Shown: in pieces, positions 6,240 through 13,151 of the stretch
How positions within the stretch are numbered: the stretch's first letter is position 1
Layout of the letters: each line of letters begins with the position of its first letter
DNA from: a virus
IMG/VR virus record: IMGVR_UViG_3300009537_000010
Location: 1 to 58,823 of that record
Direction: 5' to 3' (one strand)
Length of the DNA: 58,823 nucleotides
Position numbers and translations under genes: made by a program
Notes under the pieces: model-generated
What the model was told of the DNA's origin: nothing
What the model saw: only the letters and a program-made list of their open reading frames with translations
The model's database searches: none

Positions 6240-6536
6240 ATGAACTTACAACACAAATCAATAAGCTATCTAACTAGTTTATACAGAGCTAATCATACTG
6301 ATAAGCAAATATGTGCTGAGATAGATGCTGAAGTGGATAGAAGGATTGAGAATGAGACAATACTCAAAGGTTATAAGTGGGTTAATGATCCAAATGATGA
6401 TTTTAGAGGTGATAAAGCACATCAAGAGAAATGTCTTGCATACACTGGTAATGCTGGTAAACATTTATCACTACGACCAAGAGGTTGGAAATACTCTAAT
6501 AATCCAGTGGTTTGTTTGGGACTTGTTCCACTATAA
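6240..6536 (+). CDS. Hypothetical protein, 98 aa
   Basis: Not recognised. Charged helical first half, then a Gly/Arg/Trp-containing segment (RPRGWKYSNN). It begins 20 nt after the preceding small gene. An overlapping frame at 6325-6543 is judged to be a shadow. Confidence 0.6.
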   Translation: MNLQHKSISYLTSLYRANHTDKQICAEIDAEVDRRIENETILKGYKWVNDPNDDFRGDKAHQEKCLAYTGNAGKHLSLRPRGWKYSNNPVVCLGLVPL

Positions 6537-6656
6537 AAAGTGAAGTCATCCTACACCCTAAGTTAGGGTCACAACAGAGAAGTTGGGGTTTAAAAACTCC
6601 ATGCTGAGCAATCATGTTAAACTGCTTATTTTTATTCATCTTTCAATACATATATC

Positions 6657-6755
6657 ATGCAAAATTCATTTGACGAAGCAGCTCCATTATTCATAATTCA
6701 AGCAATCATAGCTATAATCCTCTTTGCAGTAGCAGTATGGGGAATGTGTCAATAA
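6657..6755 (+). CDS. Small membrane protein, 32 aa
   Basis: Starts MQNSFDEAAPLFIIQ and then has one hydrophobic helix ending in AVWGMCQ. The 120 bases before it hold only a weak hairpin (GGGGT/ACTCC) and no gene. Confidence 0.5.
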   Translation: MQNSFDEAAPLFIIQAIIAIILFAVAVWGMCQ

Positions 6756-6822
6756 AGAGTTAATCTTATTAGATAACACAAGTCAAACCTTGGCTACCAA
6801 TAGCTTAATAAACTCTAAGATT

Positions 6823-7047
6823 ATGTTCTTTGAAGGTATGCTTGAGACAGGGTATAAATACTGGATAAATACCAATTTACTCCCAGATATTGACACTAAT
6901 GACTGGTGTTGGTTAAGATATTGGCCTGGTAATTTCTTTGACACAAAGGAAGAGAGGGATTTAGCAATTGGAGCCATCAAGACATATCTTAAGTATAAAG
7001 ACTATTCATCATACCTTACGCTTCTCAATCAACTACTAATAGCTTAG
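6823..7047 (+). CDS. Hypothetical protein, 74 aa
   Basis: Not recognised. The Met at 6823 is preferred over a TTG at 6790. Aromatic-rich (WCWLRYWPGNFF at about residues 29-40) with a helical C-terminus. Confidence 0.5.
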   Translation: MFFEGMLETGYKYWINTNLLPDIDTNDWCWLRYWPGNFFDTKEERDLAIGAIKTYLKYKDYSSYLTLLNQLLIA

Positions 7048-7050
7048 CAT

Positions 7051-7443
7051 ATGATACTCACACATCACTCACCTAAACTAATAGATAATCTCATTAATGT
7101 GTCTCAAGATGACTATTTTAAACCAAATGGTCTATGGGTTTCAGTTGATGATGATTGGCGTAGATGGTGCGAACAAGAAGAATTTAATGGACTAGGACAG
7201 TATACATACATGTGTGAATTGAAGGCAAATGCAAACGTCTTACATATTAAAACATGTAAAGAGTTAGATCAGTTAACCGTAGAATATGGAATCATTGATA
7301 GGTATGGTAAGACAGTAATAGATTGGGAAGACTTTGCTTCTAAGTACAAAGGTATAATCATAGCTCCATATTTACATGAACAAAGATTTAAAACATTCTG
7401 GTATTACTGTTGGGATTGTGCTAGTGGTTGTACATACGAGTGA
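7051..7443 (+). CDS. Conserved phage protein, possible ADP-ribosyltransferase-like fold
   Basis: The sequence opens LTHHSPKLIDNL, continues KPNGLWVSVDDDWRRWC and ends WYYCWDCASGCTYE. I associate this KPxGLWxS...WDCASGC pattern with phage and bacterial hypotheticals. The order H-x(2)-S near the start, then GLW-S, resembles how NAD-binding ADP-ribosyltransferase/KptA-type folds begin, so it could modify a host protein or nucleic acid. That is inference; no catalytic Glu can be assigned with confidence. It lies 3 nt after the preceding gene. Confidence 0.6.
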   Translation: MILTHHSPKLIDNLINVSQDDYFKPNGLWVSVDDDWRRWCEQEEFNGLGQYTYMCELKANANVLHIKTCKELDQLTVEYGIIDRYGKTVIDWEDFASKYKGIIIAPYLHEQRFKTFWYYCWDCASGCTYE

Positions 7444-7454
7444 ATTTTAAGATA

Positions 7455-7542
7455 AAAGTAAGTGGGGAGCTTAGTTAGATATTCACAGTTTTCCTTAGAG
7501 GTATTTTAGACTTTATTTTAGGATAAGTAAACCACTTACTTT
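7455..7542 (+). repeat. Inverted repeat upstream of the tRNA
   Basis: AAAGTAAGTGG (7455-7465) is perfectly complementary to CCACTTACTTT (7532-7542) across a 66-nt loop. No gene lies inside. It could be a processing stem, a folding domain next to the tRNA-like sequence, or the trace of a mobile element. Confidence 0.5.
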
Positions 7543-7557
7543 ATAATTTCTAACATA

Positions 7558-7630
7558 TGCCGGATAGCTCACCGGGTGAGAGCGAGAGTTTGTGGAGCTC
7601 TAGGGTAGGGTTCGAGTCCCAGCCGCGCAT
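7558..7630 (+). tRNA. Degenerate tRNA-His (GTG anticodon)
   Basis: A cloverleaf can be drawn: TA, D stem GCTC/GAGC with loop ACCGGGTGA, anticodon stem AGAGT/GCTCT with loop TTGTGGA (anticodon GTG, His), and T loop TTCGAGT flanked by GGG/CCC. Faults: the acceptor helix has C-C and G-G mismatches plus A-C at its base, and the T stem has only three Watson-Crick pairs. No CCA is encoded after the terminal A/T. It may be a decaying or highly diverged phage tRNA, lying directly before an HNH endonuclease gene. Confidence 0.6.
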
Positions 7631-7651
7631 CAGTGTATAAAATGATATATT

Positions 7652-8257
7652 ATGAGAGAAGTAATCATCCCTGGGACTGATTGTAGATATACAATTGGTG
7701 AAGATGGAGAAATGTATTCATATTATGGTAACAGAAAGAGATTAAAAAAGCGGCTTGACAAACTTGGTATAGCAACAGTAAAAGTGCGCTTCCATAACAA
7801 GGATGTAACTTATTACATATCACTTCTTATGAGAGATGCATTTAATTTAACACCACCAGATAGTTATCACTTATACCATCTTACTACTATAGATGGTGAT
7901 CCATTCAATAATTGTCTTAACAATTTACATTTTAGGAAAAGATTAAACACTAACTATCCGTTTTATCCAGAAACATTCTATAATTTTAAGGGAGAACTAA
8001 TACATAAAACCTGTGGTAAATGTGGAGATACTAGAGAGATAAAACATTTCCCAAAAGTACCAAGTAAACAAAAAGGAGCTTTTACATATGCTAATAGTTG
8101 TTACAGGTGTGTACCACGTATAACAGGTAAGGAAACACTTGCACCTTACTATATTGCTAAAAATCTTAGACTACATGTAAGTGATCTTACACCTGAAGTC
8201 ATCAGAATATATAAAAAGAAAAAGAATTTACAAAATCATCTAAAAACTTTATCATGA
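7652..8257 (+). CDS. HNH endonuclease with zinc-ribbon
   Basis: The N-terminal segment IPGTDCRYTIGEDGEMYSYY resembles the DNA-binding repeats found in phage homing nucleases. A degenerate HNH core follows (HLYHLTTIDGDPFNNCLNNL, residues about 75-94, with the NxxxN spacing typical of HNH). Then come two CxxC knuckles (CGKCGD and, 33 residues later, CYRC) forming a likely zinc ribbon. It is free-standing, 22 nt after the tRNA-like gene, consistent with a homing endonuclease that targets or was carried by that locus. Confidence 0.7.
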   Translation: MREVIIPGTDCRYTIGEDGEMYSYYGNRKRLKKRLDKLGIATVKVRFHNKDVTYYISLLMRDAFNLTPPDSYHLYHLTTIDGDPFNNCLNNLHFRKRLNTNYPFYPETFYNFKGELIHKTCGKCGDTREIKHFPKVPSKQKGAFTYANSCYRCVPRITGKETLAPYYIAKNLRLHVSDLTPEVIRIYKKKKNLQNHLKTLS

Positions 8258-8460
8258 AACCTCAAGGAGCACGGAAAATCATTAGAAACACTGAGAACAT
8301 GGGTGACACTTTATATAACAAGTTCACAAAAACTCAGGACTTAAAAGTAGCTCAAACTGCTCTATCAGCTTATAGAGTAGCATTAGCCATAGCTAAAGGA
8401 GAGTTACAACATAAGAAACTCACTGGAGAACCCGCTAAGATTGATTTCTTTAAAAAATAG
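8254..8460 (+). CDS. Small hypothetical protein, 68 aa
   Basis: Not recognised. Basic and helical with the pattern FTKTQDLKVAQTALSAYRVAL. Its ATG overlaps the HNH gene stop by 4 nt, so it is translationally coupled. Confidence 0.6.
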   Translation: MKPQGARKIIRNTENMGDTLYNKFTKTQDLKVAQTALSAYRVALAIAKGELQHKKLTGEPAKIDFFKK

Positions 8461-8462
8461 CA

Positions 8463-8720
8463 ATGAAAACATTATATGATCGAATCGTTATAGTCTTCAA
8501 AGCAATAATGTTCTTACTATTTGTAGTGAGACCTGTATATATTGTTTTTACTACAGACACACAACCATTTCAGGGAAATGATGTACACTGGTGGGAGATA
8601 ATATTACTAATTGAGACATTCATCTTTGTTTTTGTACTTGTTAAGTTAACTTATGATAAAGTTGAAGGATGGTTAGAGAGTTTTAAAGAGTATGTTAATT
8701 CATTTGAAAAAGAAAAATAA
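8463..8720 (+). CDS. Two-pass membrane protein, 85 aa
   Basis: Two hydrophobic segments (about residues 8-29 and 44-62) with a short loop containing Asp/Gln/His/Trp, and a charged C-terminal tail. Size and topology are like small holins or superinfection-exclusion proteins; the early-operon position favours a takeover role over lysis. Function not determined. Confidence 0.6.
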   Translation: MKTLYDRIVIVFKAIMFLLFVVRPVYIVFTTDTQPFQGNDVHWWEIILLIETFIFVFVLVKLTYDKVEGWLESFKEYVNSFEKEK

Positions 8721-8726
8721 ATTTAC

Positions 8727-9230
8727 ATGAATTCCTTAGAAGAGTTTGTGAAGATGTCGAAGGACAGGAAAGGACAAGTACAGTTATACGACATATGTTA
8801 CCGAAAGATATATCTAACATGTAAGAGATTTGAAAGTATTGATGAAGATGCAGAATCTTTATTTAATAATGGTTTCTGTAAGGCGTTAGCAAATTTACCA
8901 AAGCATGAGTTTCACTCAAAAGAGAAAACACTGAATTGGATGTGTCGTGTAATTACGAACAATATTATTGATACTCGTCGTAAAAGAAAGGAATACTTTA
9001 TTCCAAAGATCGCTCTTACTCATAATACTGCTGTTCGTAAGCTGGAGGCAGAGTATATTCTAAATGCGATTGATAAGAATCTATCACCTATTCAAAAAAA
9101 CATATTTCATCTTTATTCTATTATGGGGTACACACATAAGGAGATTGGAAAGATTTTAAATATATCGGACGGAACTTCTAAGTGGTATTTATCTGAAGCA
9201 AGGAAAAAGTTAAAAATTATATTATCATGA
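8727..9230 (+). CDS. RNA polymerase sigma factor, ECF type
   Basis: The 167-aa protein has the two-domain ECF layout. A region-2-like part (about 40-90) includes FCKALANLPKHEF and WMCRVITNNIIDTRRKRK. A region-4 HTH (about 118-166) includes LSPIQKNIFHLYSIMGYTHK, EIGKILNIS and WYLSEARKKLK. It should direct host RNA polymerase to a subset of phage promoters. Being in the early arm, it probably switches on middle or late genes; the candidate targets are the promoter-like repeats at 4461 and 4751. It overlaps the next gene by 4 nt. Confidence 0.82.
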   Translation: MNSLEEFVKMSKDRKGQVQLYDICYRKIYLTCKRFESIDEDAESLFNNGFCKALANLPKHEFHSKEKTLNWMCRVITNNIIDTRRKRKEYFIPKIALTHNTAVRKLEAEYILNAIDKNLSPIQKNIFHLYSIMGYTHKEIGKILNISDGTSKWYLSEARKKLKIILS

Positions 9231-9607
9231 ACTCGACTAAATACATCAGATTCGTAGCATCTATATTTCTTACAGCTATGCTCACAGCATTTCTCACTAG
9301 TTATGTAATGACACACAAATCTAAATCTCCATCTGAATCTCCAGTTAGATGTGAGAAGAAGACTGAGTGGTATCTTATTCATGATAAAGAACTTGGCTAT
9401 GCTATACGGAGAAATAAAACATCAAAAAGATGTAAAAAATCAGTAGTGTATATACGCAATGAATATAATGCTACTACACCATATGTTTCTGAGATTTTGT
9501 GGGGTGAGGAGAATCAAATAAAAAGGCAGATGTTTGACATCGGGATTATAAAATATTTACAAGAGGAAGTTTATCTGTTTCCTTACTGTTTAAATTGTAA
9601 AGAATAA
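9227..9607 (+). CDS. Membrane-anchored protein, 126 aa
   Basis: One N-terminal transmembrane anchor (about residues 8-28) followed by a basic, Lys/Arg-rich domain with four Cys, including a terminal CLNC. Probably anchored in the inner membrane. Coupled to the sigma gene by ATGA overlap, which makes an anti-sigma or membrane partner conceivable but not shown. Confidence 0.55.
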   Translation: MNSTKYIRFVASIFLTAMLTAFLTSYVMTHKSKSPSESPVRCEKKTEWYLIHDKELGYAIRRNKTSKRCKKSVVYIRNEYNATTPYVSEILWGEENQIKRQMFDIGIIKYLQEEVYLFPYCLNCKE

Positions 9608-9615
9608 TCAAGAAA

Positions 9616-9696
9616 ATGACACAAATTATTATAATCGCATTCATAGTAATAGTTATTGCTGTGGATCTGCAGCACTGGGATAGTACAAAGCCTTAA
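9616..9696 (+). CDS. Membrane micropeptide, 26 aa
   Basis: MTQIIIIAFIVIVIAVDLQH and six further residues: one transmembrane helix and almost nothing else. It sits 8 nt after the preceding gene and 11 nt before the next. Confidence 0.45.
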   Translation: MTQIIIIAFIVIVIAVDLQHWDSTKP

Positions 9697-9707
9697 AAAT
9701 ACACACA

Positions 9708-10004
9708 ATGGAAAAATTTACCCCTAAAGATGACTTTAGAAGATTAGGAAGACAAATCTCTAAAATTGTCCAGCGTTGTTATGATGCTGATCAGCAAATG
9801 TTCACTAAAGAGAATCAGATACGATCATCTGTATGTCATGAATATATACCAGCTCAGTATATGCAGGATGAAAAACCCTTTATTATCAATCATAGTATAA
9901 AGTTCGATGGCGGTAAGCAGCAGAGAGAAGATGTAGATAGAGGTGCTTTGTGTATGACTTATGACCAGCTTAAAAGAACTTTTACACAAAATGAATTTCT
10001 ATGA
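9708..10004 (+). CDS. Hypothetical protein, 98 aa
   Basis: Not recognised. Soluble, helical N-terminus (FRRLGRQISKIVQRCYDADQ), no membrane segment. Overlaps the next gene by 4 nt. Confidence 0.6.
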   Translation: MEKFTPKDDFRRLGRQISKIVQRCYDADQQMFTKENQIRSSVCHEYIPAQYMQDEKPFIINHSIKFDGGKQQREDVDRGALCMTYDQLKRTFTQNEFL

Positions 10005-10246
10005 GTTCATTTCATTTGCTGTATAAAAACATAGCAATAGAGAGAAGTAATATTACCAGATGGACAGTTCAAGATAGTGTCGTGCCAGGTAATGTTAACA
10101 TTACAATTGTATCAAACAATGGAAAAGAGATAACTCCATTATGTGTAGAAGCTTATGAAGGAGCAAGATTTATAGGTTGGATAGTTAATGAACCAGATGA
10201 TGACTTGATTGTGGATGCTATTTTTGATGAACGATTAGCTTTTTAA
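10001..10246 (+). CDS. Hypothetical protein, 81 aa
   Basis: Not recognised. Beta-rich composition with an acidic C-terminal third (NEPDDDLIVDAIFDE). Coupled to the upstream gene by an ATGA overlap. Confidence 0.6.
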   Translation: MSSFHLLYKNIAIERSNITRWTVQDSVVPGNVNITIVSNNGKEITPLCVEAYEGARFIGWIVNEPDDDLIVDAIFDERLAF

Positions 10247-10257
10247 TATTTACATTA

Positions 10258-10464
10258 ATGAGAAAGTTATTATTTATTTTACTTTTATTTGCATGTTCAA
10301 GTAAAAGTAATAAGCTACAAGTAGTAGTATCTAATGAAGATAAAACAATAGATACTATGATAATCAGGTGTACAACTCAATGCGATCTTAAGCTTGAAGA
10401 TGGATGTTTATATGTGAATCAAATTGCCGTTAGGTGTCATGTTCGTAAATTTAGAAAACTGTAA
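10258..10464 (+). CDS. Small lipoprotein, 68 aa
   Basis: The N-terminus MRKLLFILLLFACSSKSNK is a lipoprotein signal with lipobox LFAC and the acylated Cys at residue 13, followed by Ser/Lys-rich mature protein with several further Cys. Likely attached to the outer or inner membrane. The next gene encodes a single-pass coiled-coil protein, so the two have the size and order-type of a spanin pair, although they lie in the early arm. Confidence 0.6.
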   Translation: MRKLLFILLLFACSSKSNKLQVVVSNEDKTIDTMIIRCTTQCDLKLEDGCLYVNQIAVRCHVRKFRKL

Positions 10465-10467
10465 ATC

Positions 10468-10695
10468 ATGTGGATAATAATCTTAGCCTTACTGTTCATT
10501 ATATGCTACTTAGCAATAATGAATACCGACCACAGGTTGGAAGTAAAACATTTAGAAGCCCAGAAAGCAGAACTGGAAGCAAATTCCAGAAAACAATTTA
10601 ATGAACTTCAAAATTTGAGAGATGAAAATGACGCCTTATGTGGTACACACCACAGAAAGAAAGAGAGCCTTCAACAACTTGAAGAGAGCTCGTGA
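10468..10695 (+). CDS. Single-pass membrane protein with coiled coil, 75 aa
   Basis: The N-terminal anchor (about residues 2-18) is followed by a charged coiled coil (LEVKHLEAQKAELEANSRKQ, about 24-60). This is the shape of an Rz-like inner-membrane spanin. It follows a lipoprotein gene and precedes another, either of which could be the outer-membrane partner. The endolysin lies in the distant late operon, so the spanin role is only a suggestion. Confidence 0.55.
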   Translation: MWIIILALLFIICYLAIMNTDHRLEVKHLEAQKAELEANSRKQFNELQNLRDENDALCGTHHRKKESLQQLEESS

Positions 10696-10774
10696 TTTCG
10701 CGCTAGTTGAAAGATTATCGGGAAGATTTAAAAAATTATGTAACAGGAAGGGTACTTGCCTTCCACTAAAATGA
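10628..10774 (+). CDS. Small basic protein, 48 aa
   Basis: Begins in another frame inside the coiled-coil gene (MTPYVVHTTERKRAF) and ends with TGA overlapping the ATG of the next gene by 4 nt. Strongly basic with a Cys pair near the C-terminus. The ATGA junction supports real translation. It could bind nucleic acid. Confidence 0.5.
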   Translation: MTPYVVHTTERKRAFNNLKRARDFALVERLSGRFKKLCNRKGTCLPLK

Positions 10775-11136
10775 ACACTATGCAGTTACAATTAGACCCT
10801 AAGAGAATAATGTATATCATTCTCGCCATTATTATCACTATAGGAGTAATAATAATGACTTCTTGTACCACTTACAATGAGAGTACTCCTCAATGTGATG
10901 AGTTAGAGATCGAGCATCGGGACTCAATTTGGATAGTATGGAAAGACATTGATACTGTTATGGTTCATCATAACGATGAACTTATCCGTAATTGGTGTAA
11001 AAGGGATGAAGACCTGAAAATATCTTCTAATGGAAGATGGAGTGCCATCCTTAAAACGAATGGATGGGTGTGTATGGATTTTGATTCAGAAGTTACACAT
11101 AATGACTACGAATGCTGCAGCCCATTGATAGAATAA
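10771..11136 (+). CDS. Lipoprotein, 121 aa
   Basis: From the Met at 10771, a basic N-terminus leads into a hydrophobic segment and lipobox MTSC (acylated Cys at about residue 32). The mature part is rich in Trp, Asp and Cys. Likely exported and lipid-anchored; a candidate for superinfection exclusion or an outer-membrane partner of the coiled-coil protein upstream. A longer frame from 10756 has no ATG. Confidence 0.58.
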   Translation: MNTMQLQLDPKRIMYIILAIIITIGVIIMTSCTTYNESTPQCDELEIEHRDSIWIVWKDIDTVMVHHNDELIRNWCKRDEDLKISSNGRWSAILKTNGWVCMDFDSEVTHNDYECCSPLIE

Positions 11137-11350
11137 TTTACTACAATGCGTCGAAGATAATCCTCTTCATGAGAGCTACATGTCCCTTAAGGGTAGTTCT
11201 TCTCTCATGTCGTATAATAAAGTAGAATCTTAAGACTCCGAAAGAGTTGGTTAAGGATAACCGTTAACTCCAGGAGCGAAGATAGAGAACTAATAGCAGG
11301 GCAGATAGTGAGTCGGCACCACCATCTCAGAAGCTGCTCTGCTTTTTTAT
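11137..11350 (+). ncRNA. Structured non-coding RNA candidate, ending in a terminator
   Basis: No reading frame of note. Successive stems can be drawn: CATGAGAG/CTCTCATG enclosing CCCTT/AAGGG, ACTC/GAGT, GGTT/AACC and CTCC/GGAG, finishing with the terminator at 11296-11348. The density of stems in AT-rich DNA argues for a functional RNA. I do not recognise the family. Confidence 0.45.
11296..11348 (+). terminator. Intrinsic terminator with long loop
   Basis: GCAGGGCAG (11296-11304) pairs with CTGCTCTGC (11334-11342) over 9 bp with one G-U, then six T. The 29-nt loop itself contains a TGAG/CTCA helix. The layout resembles the larger element at 45167-45249. Confidence 0.7.
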
Positions 11351-11389
11351 TTGGCATAAATGAGTGCTTTTGTAACAGCTGGAGTTTAA

Positions 11390-11555
11390 AATATAGGGGT
11401 ATGTTGCTCCAGCCACAACCGGAGAGAGGGTGGCGGAGTAGCAGACGCGGCAATACCTTTACAGGGAAACGCTGAAACCGTGTCCGATATATAACTGGAT
11501 GTAAGTAACGGTTCGTGCAAGTATCGAATCTTGCCCCTCGATCCGGTCTTTTTAA
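11390..11555 (+). other. Second structured non-coding segment
   Basis: An AGGGG/CCCCT pair brackets about 145 nt that contain CTCC/GGAG, a D-arm-like GCGG...ACGC segment, AACCG/CGGTT, and a T-arm-like GCAAG/CTTGC stem with loop TATCGAAT. Parts look tRNA-like (class II, Leu/Ser style), but no anticodon arm can be drawn, so it is not called a tRNA. It ends GGTCTTTTTAAC just before the next gene. Confidence 0.4.
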
Positions 11556-11565
11556 CACAATAATT

Positions 11566-11823
11566 ATGGAAGATAAAGCAAGTATAATCATAAATGTGCC
11601 CATAAATAGCCATATCATTGTTCTCGACCAAGAGGATGAGGCTAAAATCATTTGGGCAACAGAGGGAGCTAATTATTGGTCTGCTCTCATAGACATAAAA
11701 GATGCTCTTCGTCAAAAAGTTAAGTATGGAGATCCTGATAAACAATTTTCAGCAGAGTATTTGCAAAGTAGATTCTTTCATATTTTAGAAAGTAATCACG
11801 TTGACTTAGATAAAATAAAATAA
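11566..11823 (+). CDS. Hypothetical protein, 85 aa
   Basis: Not recognised. The ATG at 11566 is chosen; an upstream extension would run into the structured segment. Compact mixed protein (ASIIINVPINSHIIVL, then an acidic helix). The stop overlaps the next ATG by one base (TAATG). Confidence 0.6.
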   Translation: MEDKASIIINVPINSHIIVLDQEDEAKIIWATEGANYWSALIDIKDALRQKVKYGDPDKQFSAEYLQSRFFHILESNHVDLDKIK

Positions 11824-12014
11824 TGAAAACTGTATATAGTATAGATGAAGCCAGAGATTGGTTCTTTGAGAATCATGAAGGTTCTGTAGCCTGCGTCAAG
11901 GACAACGGAGATGCAAGAATTTGTAAAAGTTATGTGGAAGCGAAGGAGTTTTATAAGCAGGATATCAGTGGGCCAAATACTCCTATTTTTAGGTCTGTTG
12001 GGAATACTCATTGA
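11823..12014 (+). CDS. Small hypothetical protein, 63 aa
   Basis: Not recognised. Acidic helical start (SIDEARDWFFENHEG). Follows the previous gene without a gap. Confidence 0.55.
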   Translation: MKTVYSIDEARDWFFENHEGSVACVKDNGDARICKSYVEAKEFYKQDISGPNTPIFRSVGNTH

Positions 12015-12027
12015 GTATGGAATAATA

Positions 12028-12084
12028 ATGTGTTCTCTTTTGTTCTTATGTTTTTTAGGGTTTCTTTTAATGTTTGAAGAATGA
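12028..12084 (+). CDS. Hydrophobic micropeptide, 18 aa
   Basis: MCSLLFLCFLGFLLMFEE, ending in an ATGA overlap with the next ORF. Could be a leader peptide for the following membrane genes or a genuine membrane peptide. Confidence 0.3.
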   Translation: MCSLLFLCFLGFLLMFEE

Positions 12085-12173
12085 TTACAATTATAGTTGT
12101 TATAATCCTTATATTGTTAATAATCGACGACTCTATGCGAAAGTCTGAAGATAAAAAATATCTTGACGAATGA
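12081..12173 (+). CDS. Membrane micropeptide, 30 aa
   Basis: MITIIVVIILILLIID followed by a charged tail (RKSEDKKYLDE). It overlaps both its neighbours by 4 nt (ATGA), which supports translation. Confidence 0.45.
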   Translation: MITIIVVIILILLIIDDSMRKSEDKKYLDE

Positions 12174-12604
12174 AACTACTTATGATAATATTCATAATAG
12201 CCTGGATAATGTTTATTGCCAAGGTTGTATTTCTACCTATCATGGATTTTTTGGGAATTTATAGATGGGTTGTAAGAAACTTTGTATTTGATGTTTGTCA
12301 GAATATCTCACTTCATACTCAAGAATTCACTATAAATAGAAGGACACAAAGAGTATATGAACCTGAACTTGATGAAGATACCTGGATCTTTGATGGATAT
12401 GATATTCTACATAAAGATTATATCATAAGAAAGTCTTCTTTTGAGTTAAAGGATAGAACAATAAAACTTAGAAGAAGTGAGGTAAGGTTAATCAATAAGA
12501 CAATTGACCAGCTCAACGATACAAAAGAAAAGAAAAGAAAAGATAAACTATATTACCAATCACTACAAGAGTTACTCGATGAACATGCTAAGGAAGTTAC
12601 TTAG
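12170..12604 (+). CDS. Membrane-anchored protein, 144 aa
   Basis: One or two N-terminal membrane helices (about residues 3-30), then a soluble domain and a charged helical C-terminus (KEKKRKDKLYYQSLQELLDE). Function unknown; coupled to the micropeptide upstream. Confidence 0.6.
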   Translation: MKLLMIIFIIAWIMFIAKVVFLPIMDFLGIYRWVVRNFVFDVCQNISLHTQEFTINRRTQRVYEPELDEDTWIFDGYDILHKDYIIRKSSFELKDRTIKLRRSEVRLINKTIDQLNDTKEKKRKDKLYYQSLQELLDEHAKEVT

Positions 12605-13151
12605 ATGGTTGCTTAGACAACCTATAATAATTACAGGGCCTTTGTGGATATGTGATAATAATGCATTCACTTTTAATGGAATGCTTGTTAACTATCCTAG
12701 TAAGGTAAAACAAAAGAACTATAAGTCTTCTAAGATTGATGTGGTAGCTAAGCTTACTAAACCAGTAAAAAAAAGATTTGATAATGACTATATGAAAGCC
12801 AAGTTGAGCATCGACAATGGAAGATTTTACATGGAATGGGTGAATGGAATGACTACTAAGACAGACGATCTTTCAATGTTTAAGTTTGCACCTAAAAGAA
12901 TATCCATCAGAGTACTCAATGTTGAACGTAGAATATTCTTTACCCCTAATATAGGCGAAATGCTTTATCTTACACTTGATAGACTGGATTTGAAGGCAGA
13001 TGATGTTTTATATCATAAGCATGTAAAAACCTTTCAGATATTAGATGATCGAACTATTATGCATGGTATAGGTAAAATTTATCGTGTAGTAGCATTGAGA
13101 TCCCATACTCCTTTAACTATCGGCACAATGTTAACATTATGGAAGTATTAG
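12585..13151 (+). CDS. Hypothetical protein, 188 aa
   Basis: Start placed at the ATG at 12585; the frame extends to 12504 without better signals. Basic N-terminus (MLRKLLRWLLRQ). A segment ISIRVLNVERRIFFTPNIGE resembles FEVLTFERRIFGSPLIFE in the gene at 13830, which suggests a shared module. Not otherwise recognised. Confidence 0.55.
   Translation: MLRKLLRWLLRQPIIITGPLWICDNNAFTFNGMLVNYPSKVKQKNYKSSKIDVVAKLTKPVKKRFDNDYMKAKLSIDNGRFYMEWVNGMTTKTDDLSMFKFAPKRISIRVLNVERRIFFTPNIGEMLYLTLDRLDLKADDVLYHKHVKTFQILDDRTIMHGIGKIYRVVALRSHTPLTIGTMLTLWKY

Noticed and set aside
6325-6543. 72-codon ORF overlapping the 98-aa gene
   Set aside because: Almost wholly inside the longer frame, with a Met/Ile-rich composition typical of a shadow frame.
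11390-11555. Class II (Leu/Ser-like) tRNA
   Set aside because: D-like and T-like arms exist, but no anticodon arm or full acceptor helix can be drawn, so only a structured segment is reported.
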